A DNA stretch of 8,530 nucleotides, taken from the NCBI GenBank assembly GCA_021742025.1, contig JAIOWT010000034.1, forward strand, positions 1 through 8,530, in the 5' to 3' direction. Of this stretch, positions 1 through 5,653 are shown piece by piece. The stretch comes from Candidatus Nanopelagicales bacterium (lineage in GTDB: Bacteria > Actinomycetota > Actinomycetes > S36-B12 > UBA5976). The notes beneath the pieces were generated by a model. The model saw only the letters and a program-made list of their open reading frames with translations, was not told the origin of the DNA and did no database searches. Position 1 is the first letter of the stretch. Every line of letters starts with the position of its first letter. Made by a program: the position numbers and the translations under genes.

Positions 1-249
1 CCACGTCAGCAAAAGGCAGTAACTGCAATGACTACTCGCGCTGGAGTAGATCCAGAAGTGGTCAAGGTTAAGCCAATGTCTAAAGAATTAGTTGCCATCA
101 CAGGCGCCAAAGAGCCAACCGGAATTGCTTGGAAACCACCAGCAGAGCCGCCAACTCGCGGGCGTCGACCAGGCGGACCAAGCAGATCTGGCGGCGGACG
201 CCCGCAGGGTCGTTCCGGTGGATCCCGTGGCGGCTCCCGCTCTCGTTAA
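1..249 (+). CDS. DEAD/DEAH-box RNA helicase, C-terminal end (partial, 5' end outside window)
   Basis: The reading frame is open from the first base and ends at TAA 247-249, leaving 82 residues. There is an in-frame ATG at 28, but the frame continues upstream of it with plausible coding sequence (PRQQKAVTAM), so this is a gene tail and not a short gene. The segment containing AGVDPEVVKVKP and then ITGAKEPTGI resembles the end of the helicase core and the start of the tail in actinobacterial RhlE-type DEAD-box helicases. The last 30 or so residues are rich in Arg, Gly, Ser and Pro (RGRRPGG, GGSRGGSRSR), an RGG-like tail of the kind that binds RNA without sequence specificity. No helicase motif lies inside the window, so the family call rests on the tail and on memory of related proteins. 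A different RGG-tailed RNA-binding protein is possible but less likely. Confidence 0.66.
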   Translation, partial: PRQQKAVTAMTTRAGVDPEVVKVKPMSKELVAITGAKEPTGIAWKPPAEPPTRGRRPGGPSRSGGGRPQGRSGGSRGGSRSR

Positions 250-271
250 ATTTGTCTTAATAGCGACAAAT
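250..271. repeat. Perfect inverted repeat just after the helicase stop codon
   Basis: ATTTGTC (250-256) and GACAAAT (265-271) are perfect reverse complements, 7 bp each, separated by 8 nt. The repeat begins one base after the stop codon. It is AT-rich and has no following T-run, so as an intrinsic terminator it would be weak. A regulator-binding palindrome or a 3'-end-stabilising hairpin for the helicase mRNA are alternatives. A second small palindrome, AAATC-G-GATTT (268-278), overlaps its right arm. Confidence 0.4.
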
Positions 272-299
272 CGGATTTCCAAGTCGGACATTTAGCCCT

Positions 300-305
300 T
301 AGTCT
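300..305 (+). promoter_or_regulatory. Candidate -10 element for the coiled-coil gene
   Basis: TAGTCT fits the actinobacterial -10 pattern TANNNT and would place transcription start near 312, about 20 nt before the ATG at 333. The leader would still contain GAGGA (322-326), a Shine-Dalgarno site 6 nt before the ATG. No good -35 box is seen; TTCCAA at 277-282 has 17-nt spacing but matches TTGACA poorly. The same heptamer TTAGTCT occurs before the ABC ATPase gene (1689-1695). Confidence 0.35.
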
Positions 306-332
306 TTTGCTACGGGGAAATGAGGAATTCGA

Positions 333-1658
333 ATGAGTGACATTAAGAGTTTGGGCCGCTTTTTCAAAGGCGACGATTCTGGCAATGCTGGAACTAATGG
401 CGTGCGTGATTTTGCAGAAGCCGAAAGAACAATTAGCGCCCTCCAGGCACGCATCACTGAACTCGAAGGCGCCGTTGGCCGCCCAAGCTTTATCGACATG
501 GATGAAGATGCACTCACTCAAATCGCAGCTGAAGATGCAGCAGTAATCATTCGTGCGGCACGCTTACGTGCCGGCAAGTTGATTGAACAAGCCACAGATA
601 CTTTGCAGCAAGCAGAGTCTGAGCGCGAACAAATCCGCGCAAGCTGTGAATTAGATGCACGCCAGACCCGGGAAGCCGCAAATGTCGATGCTCGCAAACT
701 TCGCGCTGAAGCCACTGCAACTTTAGAGACTGCGCGCGATCAAGCAGCTCAGTTACTCGAAGCAACCCAGAACGATGCCGATTCACAGGCACTAGAAAAC
801 CAAAAGGTAATCGCAAAGCTTCTTGATGATGCAACACGTCGTGCTAACGAAGTTGCTAACGATGTCGAAGTACTCAAAGCCAATGTTGATAAAGAACTAG
901 CAGCTCATCGAACACAGACTGAACAAGAACTTGCAACCCTTCGTGCAAATACCGAAGCTGAACTCGCAAATCTTCGCAGTGAAACTGACAAGAGCACTTC
1001 ATTACAAATCAACACTGCACAGGCTGAAGCCAAGCGTTTACAGACCGAAGCAACAAATGCCGCGCAGTCAATGCTTGAAAAAGCAACCGGTGATGCGCAA
1101 GCTTTGTTAGCAAAGTCATCAGGCGATGCGCAAGCGTTGCTAGCCAAGTCATCAGGCGATGCTCAGTCCATACTCGAAAAGGCATCTGGCGATGCTCGCG
1201 CATTAGGTGAAGATTCCAGCAAGAGCCACGCAGCAACAATTGCCGACGCTCAGGCAAAACTTCAAGCATCAGAAAAGCAAGCGGAACTTATTGTTTCCCA
1301 GGCTCAGACCAAAGCAGATGAAATTGTTCGTATTGCTTCACAAACATCACAGGCTGATGCCGAAGCATTGCGCCAAGCCGCAATTGCATACCGCGATAAC
1401 GTTTTAGTTTCAGTTGATTCAAATCGCAAGGTTCTTGATGACTTAACAAAGCGCATTGCAGATCTTCGTGCGCAATGGTTCGATGCTCAATCAACTATGA
1501 CCCAGATTGCAAATCAGGCTGGTGCACGATTCACTGAGGCAGAAGCTGCTGCAGCTGACGTTTTTGCACGCATCACAGATAGTCGCGCCGCATTGACTGA
1601 TATTTTCGCTAACTTCGCGCAAGAGATTAAAGCAGAATCAAAAACTGAAGATAACTAG
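333..1658 (+). CDS. Long Ala/Glu-rich coiled-coil protein, possibly Scy/FilP/DivIVA-like cytoskeletal scaffold
   Basis: This 441-residue protein is almost entirely predicted helix, rich in Ala, Glu, Gln, Asp and Lys, with no signal peptide or transmembrane segment. The start is fixed by GAGGA at 322-326. Residues 1-25 form a short head with SLGRFFKG, then a first coiled coil (about 26-46), a linker with GRPSFIDMDEDAL, and a long coiled coil from about residue 62 to 430. Two blocks show an 11-residue (hendecad) period: 185-217 and 251-294. The only Cys is residue 105 and the only Trp is 382. Stretches such as IIRAARLRAGKLIEQA recall actinobacterial polar-growth scaffolds of the Scy, FilP and DivIVA group, but I see no DivIVA N-terminal domain, so a role in cell shape or polarity is inference. 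Resemblance to F-type ATP synthase b subunit or apolipoprotein-like proteins is compositional. It appears to be monocistronic, ending in a hairpin over its stop codon. Confidence 0.85.
   Translation: MSDIKSLGRFFKGDDSGNAGTNGVRDFAEAERTISALQARITELEGAVGRPSFIDMDEDALTQIAAEDAAVIIRAARLRAGKLIEQATDTLQQAESEREQIRASCELDARQTREAANVDARKLRAEATATLETARDQAAQLLEATQNDADSQALENQKVIAKLLDDATRRANEVANDVEVLKANVDKELAAHRTQTEQELATLRANTEAELANLRSETDKSTSLQINTAQAEAKRLQTEATNAAQSMLEKATGDAQALLAKSSGDAQALLAKSSGDAQSILEKASGDARALGEDSSKSHAATIADAQAKLQASEKQAELIVSQAQTKADEIVRIASQTSQADAEALRQAAIAYRDNVLVSVDSNRKVLDDLTKRIADLRAQWFDAQSTMTQIANQAGARFTEAEAAAADVFARITDSRAALTDIFANFAQEIKAESKTEDN
885..983 (+). repeat. Three 11-residue (33-nt) coding repeats, block 1
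   Basis: Residues 185-217 of the coiled-coil protein split into three 11-residue units: VDKELAAHRTQ, TEQELATLRAN and TEAELANLRSE. They share the pattern x-x-x-E-L-A-x-x-R-x-x. At DNA level they are diverged, so selection on the protein pattern is more likely than recent duplication. An 11-residue period suits a right-handed or nearly straight coiled coil and not the usual heptad. Confidence 0.7.
1083..1214 (+). repeat. Four 11-residue (33-nt) tandem coding repeats, block 2
   Basis: Residues 251-294 are four units of 11: ATGDAQALLAK, SSGDAQALLAK, SSGDAQSILEK and ASGDARALGED. Each carries G-D-A-[QR] at positions 3-6. At DNA level units 1-3 are similar, with GGYGATGC- and CAAG-type cores, while unit 4 is more diverged; this fits tandem duplication of a 33-nt unit. 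The repeats stay in frame, so copy-number change would lengthen or shorten the rod without breaking the gene. Confidence 0.85.
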
Positions 1659-1667
1659 TCTTCAGTT
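1643..1667 (+). terminator. 9-bp hairpin spanning the coiled-coil gene's stop codon, possible weak terminator
   Basis: AACTGAAGA (1643-1651) and TCTTCAGTT (1659-1667) are perfect reverse complements with a 7-nt loop whose last three bases are the TAG stop (1656-1658). An A-run precedes the left arm. Downstream there are only short T triplets (AGGTTTGAAAGTTT), so it is not a classic strong terminator. It lies between the coiled-coil gene and a candidate new promoter, which fits a transcript end or a 3'-end-protecting structure. Confidence 0.5.
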
Positions 1668-1689
1668 AGGTTTGAAAGTTTGCTTGCGT

Positions 1690-1695
1690 TAGTCT
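1690..1695 (+). promoter_or_regulatory. Candidate -10 element for a leaderless ABC transporter transcript
   Basis: TAGTCT fits TANNNT and ends 6 nt before the ATG at 1702, the distance expected between a -10 box and the transcription start. No Shine-Dalgarno sequence is present in the bases before the ATG (TTAGTCTGAATTT). Together these suggest a leaderless mRNA starting at or next to the ATG, which is common in Actinobacteria. No convincing -35 box was found. Confidence 0.45.
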
Positions 1696-1701
1696 GAATT
1701 T

Positions 1702-2613
1702 ATGCGCATTGAAGCACGTAATTTAGACAAGCATTTTCGCAGCGTTCACGCAGTTAAAGATTTATCGTTCACAGTTGAGCCAGGCCGAGTAACTGGTTTT
1801 CTAGGACCCAACGGTTCAGGTAAATCTACGACTATGCGTTTGATGCTTGGCCTAGATAGCGGTGGCGGCGAGACCCTTTATGACGGAAAGAATCTTTCTA
1901 GTCATTACCCAGTCACTCGCACAATTGGCGCGCACCTAGATGCAAAGTTCTTCCATCCGAAACGAACCGCTTACGCACACCTTCGAATGCTTGGTGCCGA
2001 GGCTGGGATCAGCAAAGCCCGAGTTCACGAAGTTCTAAAGCTTGTTGGCCTGGAATCTGTGGCAAAGAAGCGTCCGGGTGGATTTTCCTTAGGAATGGGC
2101 CAGCGCCTCGGACTAGCTGGCGCAATCCTTGCTGATCCTCAGGTTTTGATGCTGGATGAGCCAGCAAATGGTTTGGATCCGCAATCAATTCAATGGCTTC
2201 GTGACTTCTTAAAGCACTATGCCTCAACAGGAAAATCAGTTCTAGTGAGCTCCCACTTACTTAGTGAAATGGAATTACTTGCTGACGACGTAGTTGTGAT
2301 TGCACGCGGAAACCTAATTGCCGCTGAATCAATGCCAGCATTCCTATCTAGAGCAACCGGTTCTGCAGTTGTCGTGCGCAGTCCGCAAAGTGAAAAGCTT
2401 GCGGAACTTTTGAGCGCCCAAGGAATTGCATCAACTACAGATGGCGCTCGAACCATTGTCATCCCAGGCCAAACAACCGATCGAATTGGCGAGATTGCAT
2501 TCACAAATGGAATTGCACTTTCGGAATTGTCACCACGAACTGCAAGTTTGGAACAAGTTTTTCTTGAGCTAACCGAATCTGGTCAAGAGTACAGATTGGG
2601 AGAAACATCATGA
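1702..2613 (+). CDS. ABC transporter ATP-binding protein (ABC-2/BcrA-like drug or lipid exporter type)
   Basis: This 303-residue cytoplasmic ATPase would power the membrane protein encoded immediately downstream. Walker A is GPNGSGKS (35-42), the signature is FSLGMGQRLGLA (128-139), Walker B is VLMLDEP (148-154) with catalytic Glu153, the D-loop is NGLDP (156-160), and the switch His is 185 in SSHLLSEM. The usual Q-loop Gln is replaced: the segment reads IGAHLDAKFFHPKRTA (75-90), with Asp80 about where Gln is expected. As I recall, this LDA...HP.RTA form is typical of the actinobacterial ABC-2 subfamily related to bacitracin and lantibiotic exporters, so it need not mean loss of activity. Residues from about 220 form the C-terminal domain common in this subfamily. 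The gene overlaps the next by 4 nt. The substrate cannot be told from the sequence. Confidence 0.93.
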   Translation: MRIEARNLDKHFRSVHAVKDLSFTVEPGRVTGFLGPNGSGKSTTMRLMLGLDSGGGETLYDGKNLSSHYPVTRTIGAHLDAKFFHPKRTAYAHLRMLGAEAGISKARVHEVLKLVGLESVAKKRPGGFSLGMGQRLGLAGAILADPQVLMLDEPANGLDPQSIQWLRDFLKHYASTGKSVLVSSHLLSEMELLADDVVVIARGNLIAAESMPAFLSRATGSAVVVRSPQSEKLAELLSAQGIASTTDGARTIVIPGQTTDRIGEIAFTNGIALSELSPRTASLEQVFLELTESGQEYRLGETS

Positions 2614-3359
2614 TTGCGAACTTGGTTTATGAATGGCGTCGGCTTTGGTCGGTACGCGCAACTTGGATTATGACTTTTGTTTACTTAGTGATCACAGGAT
2701 TACTTGGTGCGGGTCCACTATTTCTTGGCGATGGTGAATTTGGAACTCAGACTTGGAAAGGTTTGTACAGCACCAACGCAAACTTCCTATGTTTAGTAAT
2801 GCTCTCGGTCGTTGCTTCACAATTCTTTGGCCATGAATATCGTTACGGAACAATTCGGTTAACACTCACAGAGTTTCCAAAACGTGAACGCGTGGTTTTA
2901 GCGAAAACGCTTTTGCTTGCTTTGTATGTAACGCTTGCAACTATTTTGGGCTGGGCCGTTCTTGGCGTAGTTGGATCCATTGCACCAGAAGGATCAATTG
3001 GAACCAACGGCCCAGGTTTAAGTATTAACGGGGGAGAGCCATCCGAATTGTGGCAAGTTTTGGTTTTCGGTTTTGCATATTGTTTGATCGCGATGAGCCT
3101 GACAATGATCACACGAAACTTAGCGCTGGGAATCGTACTGCCACTTTTATTGTCGTCAATTATTGAAGGCTTGATTGTTCTCTTTGCTGGTCTGGCAAAT
3201 GGCAAGATGGATTGGATCGTTGACGCTTTACCATTCTCAAATGGAACTGCTTGGTTAACTAATCTGCCAGATCAGCCAAATGCCGGTTTGATTTTCGCAG
3301 CCTGGGTATCTGGCACATATTTAATTGGTTCGGCAATGTTCTTTAAGCGAGATGCATAA
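2610..3359 (+). CDS. ABC-2 type transporter membrane permease
   Basis: This 249-residue integral membrane protein has about six hydrophobic segments, near residues 18-38, 56-74, 96-124, 147-167, 172-195 and 225-245. The motif EYRYGTIRLTL (76-86), after the second segment, is typical of ABC-2 permeases of the lantibiotic-immunity and Bcr type. A polar stretch rich in Gly, Asn and Pro (about 125-146) lies between segments three and four and is probably extracytoplasmic. The ATG overlaps the ATPase stop codon (ATGA, 2610-2613), implying coupled translation and a heteromeric complex with that protein. Export of a hydrophobic or peptide compound is the usual role of this family; the actual substrate is unknown. 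Confidence 0.9.
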   Translation: MIANLVYEWRRLWSVRATWIMTFVYLVITGLLGAGPLFLGDGEFGTQTWKGLYSTNANFLCLVMLSVVASQFFGHEYRYGTIRLTLTEFPKRERVVLAKTLLLALYVTLATILGWAVLGVVGSIAPEGSIGTNGPGLSINGGEPSELWQVLVFGFAYCLIAMSLTMITRNLALGIVLPLLLSSIIEGLIVLFAGLANGKMDWIVDALPFSNGTAWLTNLPDQPNAGLIFAAWVSGTYLIGSAMFFKRDA

Positions 3360-3361
3360 AC

Positions 3362-4141
3362 ATGTTTTCGGATATTTCACAAAAGCAGATTAAACAATCC
3401 TTAGTAGTTGGATTGCTCGCTGGAATTCTGGCTGGAATGTTTGGCGTTGGCGGCGGATTCTTGATGGTTCCGCTTTACGTGCTTTGGATGGGTCTAGATC
3501 AAAGACGGTCCCACGCAACTTCACTTGCTGCAGTGCTGCCAATCGCAGTCGCCGGAGCGATCGGCTACTCAACATCTGACTATGTCGACTGGAATGCTGC
3601 AGCCGCTTTGCTAGTTGGTTCGATCTTTGGCGCGCTGTATGGCGTGAAACTTTTGGGCAAGGTATCGCTTAAGTTCCTGCAACTTGGTTTTGCAGCCCTT
3701 CTTTACCTGTCTGCAATGCGTTTGATTTGGTCATCCACCCCACACCAATTACTTGAAGGCACAGCTGCAATCGCGTTTTTGGTTGTGGTTGGATTCTTTG
3801 CGGGCGTGATGTCGGGTCTGTTTGGAGTCGGCGGCGGAATAGTCATGGTGCCCGCTTTGATCATCGCTTCGGGCATGGATTCACTTACGGCGCGAGGCAC
3901 CAGCCTTGCCGTGATTGTCGGTTCAGCAATTTCTGGAACTATAGCCAACCTTCGAAAAGGCAATATAGATGTGGCTTTTGCCGTGCTCACTGGGCTGGCC
4001 GGGGTCCCCGCAACCTTCATTGGGGTTTACCTCAGCCAGCAGGTTCCGCAGCGGCTGGCCTTGATCCTGTTTTCCTTTATTTTGATCGCGATTGCGACCC
4101 AACAAGCCCGGAAAGTCCAACTCGGTTCTGCGGTACATTAA
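3362..4141 (+). CDS. TauE/SafE (TSUP) family membrane permease
   Basis: This 259-residue protein is nearly all hydrophobic, with seven or eight predicted transmembrane helices. It shows the internal duplication that defines the TSUP family: AGMFGVGGGFLMVP at residues 24-37 and SGLFGVGGGIVMVP at 151-164, each followed by a helix starting with [AG]TSLA (52-56, 179-183). Family members move sulfite, sulfonates, organosulfur compounds or other small anions across the cytoplasmic membrane, and the substrate here is not determined. The ATG is 2 nt after the permease stop codon and lacks a strong Shine-Dalgarno site, so it is probably translated by coupling and belongs to the ABC operon. Whether it works with the ABC exporter or is just co-transcribed is unclear. 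Confidence 0.93.
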   Translation: MFSDISQKQIKQSLVVGLLAGILAGMFGVGGGFLMVPLYVLWMGLDQRRSHATSLAAVLPIAVAGAIGYSTSDYVDWNAAAALLVGSIFGALYGVKLLGKVSLKFLQLGFAALLYLSAMRLIWSSTPHQLLEGTAAIAFLVVVGFFAGVMSGLFGVGGGIVMVPALIIASGMDSLTARGTSLAVIVGSAISGTIANLRKGNIDVAFAVLTGLAGVPATFIGVYLSQQVPQRLALILFSFILIAIATQQARKVQLGSAVH

Positions 4142-4150
4142 GGATCACCC

Positions 4151-4156
4151 TAGGCT
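4151..4156 (+). promoter_or_regulatory. Candidate -10 element for the pnt operon
   Basis: TAGGCT matches the TANNNT pattern and, with the following CGTACC, looks like actinobacterial -10 regions. It lies in the 46-nt gap between the TSUP gene and pntAA and predicts transcription start near 4163, leaving a leader of about 25 nt. The -35 position falls in the end of the TSUP gene and shows no clear box. A short TAGG/CCTA inverted repeat (4151-4154, 4161-4164) overlaps it. Confidence 0.42.
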
Positions 4157-4172
4157 CGTACCTAATTGATCT

Positions 4173-4179
4173 AAGGCGG
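4173..4179 (+). promoter_or_regulatory. Shine-Dalgarno site for pntAA
   Basis: AAGGCGG differs from the ideal AAGGAGG by one base and is 8 nt before the ATG at 4188. It supports that start and the idea that pntAA is translated independently of the upstream TSUP gene. Confidence 0.6.
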
Positions 4180-4187
4180 AATTACTG

Positions 4188-5348
4188 ATGTTGGTATTTA
4201 TCCCAGCGGAAACCAGGGCGGGCGAACGTCGCGTTGGTTTAACTCCTGAAGGTGCTCAAAAGCTCATAAAGCTTGGGCTAACGGTGTCTATTCAAGAGGG
4301 TGCCGGACAGGCTTCGGGTTACCACGACGATGAATACAAAGCTGCCGGTGCATCCGTTGCTGGTATTTCTGCAATAAGCACTGCTGACGTTGTCGCCACA
4401 GTCCGTCCACTAGAAAACGATGCGATCGGACAGTTAAAGTCTGGCGCAATCACAATTTCATTCCTGTCACCAGCTAATGACGCGCAAACCGTAAAGGCAT
4501 TGGCAGATAAGAAAGTTACTGCACTTTCCTTTGATGTATTGCCACGTATCTCACGCGCGCAATCAATGGACGCGCTAACTTCGCAAGCACTTTGCGCTGG
4601 TTACCGCACAGTACTTATTGCAGCAGAACGCGCACCAAAATTTTTCCCAATGTTAATGACCGCAGCTGGAACAATTCCGGCAGCGAAAGTTCTAGTTCTT
4701 GGCGCTGGCGTTGCTGGTTTGCAAGCAATGGCAACTGCAAAACGTCTTGGTGCAATTGTTAGCGCATACGACGTTCGCGCATCAAGTGCTGATGAAGTCA
4801 AGTCAATGGGCGCAACTTTCCTTGACTTAGGCCTGGATGAAGTTGAAGGCTCCGGTGGTTACGCACGTGAAATGACACCAGAGCGCGCAAAGGCTCAGCA
4901 AGGTGCGTTGAAGAAATTCATTTCGGCATCTGATGTTGTAATCACAACGGCTGCAGTTCCTGGCCGCAAAGCACCAACACTTATCACTACCGACATGATG
5001 TCTGAAATGAAGCCAGGCGCGATCATTGTTGATCTTGCCGCAGAGTCGGGCGGAAACGTTGACGGCAGTGTTGCTGGCCAAGATGTTGTTGTAAATGTTC
5101 CGGGTGGATCAATGACTTTGATTGGTTGCAAGGATCTTGCTAGCCAACTTGCAGTTCACGCCAGCAAGCTTTACGCGCAAAACGTTGTTTCACTTTTAAC
5201 TTTGATGACAGCCGAAGGTGTTGTTACACCGGATGACGAAGACGAAGTTGTTCAAGGATCAGCGGTTGTATTCAACGGAGAGATCCGTAATGCAATGGCT
5301 CGCGAAGCGCTTAACTTACCTGCACTAGCAACCGGAAAGGGTGAATAG
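4188..5348 (+). CDS. pntAA: NAD(P) transhydrogenase alpha subunit part 1, NAD(H)-binding domain I
   Basis: This 386-residue soluble subunit binds NAD(H) and passes hydride to NADP bound by PntB. The N-terminus (VFIPAETRAGERRVGLTPE) is the AlaDH/PNT N-terminal domain. The RQD loop is intact: Arg120, Gln125 and Asp128 in RISRAQSMD align with Arg127, Gln132 and Asp135 of Rhodospirillum rubrum domain I. The Rossmann fold carries GAGVAGLQA (172-180) and YDVR (194-197), whose Asp195 should bind the adenosine ribose. Alanine dehydrogenase is related, but the RQD loop and the neighbouring pntAB and pntB exclude it. The chain ends soon after the NAD domain, as in the split alpha form of alphaproteobacteria and actinobacteria; in E. 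coli this region is fused to the membrane part. Confidence 0.97.
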   Translation: MLVFIPAETRAGERRVGLTPEGAQKLIKLGLTVSIQEGAGQASGYHDDEYKAAGASVAGISAISTADVVATVRPLENDAIGQLKSGAITISFLSPANDAQTVKALADKKVTALSFDVLPRISRAQSMDALTSQALCAGYRTVLIAAERAPKFFPMLMTAAGTIPAAKVLVLGAGVAGLQAMATAKRLGAIVSAYDVRASSADEVKSMGATFLDLGLDEVEGSGGYAREMTPERAKAQQGALKKFISASDVVITTAAVPGRKAPTLITTDMMSEMKPGAIIVDLAAESGGNVDGSVAGQDVVVNVPGGSMTLIGCKDLASQLAVHASKLYAQNVVSLLTLMTAEGVVTPDDEDEVVQGSAVVFNGEIRNAMAREALNLPALATGKGE

Positions 5349-5350
5349 TC

Positions 5351-5653
5351 ATGGATGCAATTGCTCTATTAACTATTTTCATACTTAGCATATTCGTTGG
5401 TATTGAAGTTGTTTCGAAAGTCTCCGCAATCCTTCACACACCTTTGATGTCGGGCGCGAATGCGATCCACGGTGTTGTGTTGGTCGGCGCGATCTTGGTT
5501 ACTGGCAAAGCAACCGATAATGTCCAGCTTTACCTTGGTTTAGTGGCAATTGTGCTGGCTTCAATCAACATGGTTGGTGGCTTTGTAGTTACTGACCGAA
5601 TGCTGGAAATGTTTAAACCCAAGAAGGCTGAGAAGGAAGAGGTGTCCAAATGA
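5351..5653 (+). CDS. pntAB: NAD(P) transhydrogenase alpha subunit part 2, membrane anchor
   Basis: This 100-residue protein corresponds to the C-terminal membrane segment of fused PntA. It has three transmembrane helices, about residues 4-21, 36-52 and 58-82, and a charged cytoplasmic tail (MFKPKKAEKEEVSK). The HTPLMSGANAIHG segment (29-41) between helices one and two is the family hallmark and corresponds to HTPLMSVTNAISG in E. coli. It forms part of the proton-conducting domain II with PntB. The start is 2 nt after the pntAA stop, with an AAAGGGTGA Shine-Dalgarno site inside the end of pntAA (about 5336-5344). Confidence 0.96.
   Translation: MDAIALLTIFILSIFVGIEVVSKVSAILHTPLMSGANAIHGVVLVGAILVTGKATDNVQLYLGLVAIVLASINMVGGFVVTDRMLEMFKPKKAEKEEVSK

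Noticed and set aside
28..249. Independent 73-residue gene starting at ATG 28
   Set aside because: The frame is open to the left edge and there is no Shine-Dalgarno site before the ATG; it reads as the tail of a larger helicase.
1083..1214. Short regular repeats that might be a CRISPR array
   Set aside because: The units are directly adjacent with no spacers, are 33 nt long in coding frame and translate into a regular protein repeat.
333..1658. ATP synthase b subunit or apolipoprotein-like identity for the coiled-coil protein
   Set aside because: There is no N-terminal membrane helix or signal peptide, the length is far above that of a b subunit, and no ATP synthase genes are nearby; similarity is compositional.
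2843..3205. 120-residue open frame on the - strand inside the ABC-2 permease gene
   Set aside because: It lies wholly inside a well-supported membrane protein gene, its translation is low-complexity and basic without a recognisable domain, and it has no separate promoter or ribosome site.
4151..4164. TAGG/CCTA inverted repeat as a terminator for the TSUP gene
   Set aside because: Only 4 bp of stem, no T-run, and it overlaps a better -10 candidate.
4188..5348. Alanine dehydrogenase as identity for the gene called pntAA
   Set aside because: The RQD loop (Arg120, Gln125, Asp128) and the directly following pntAB and pntB genes identify transhydrogenase.
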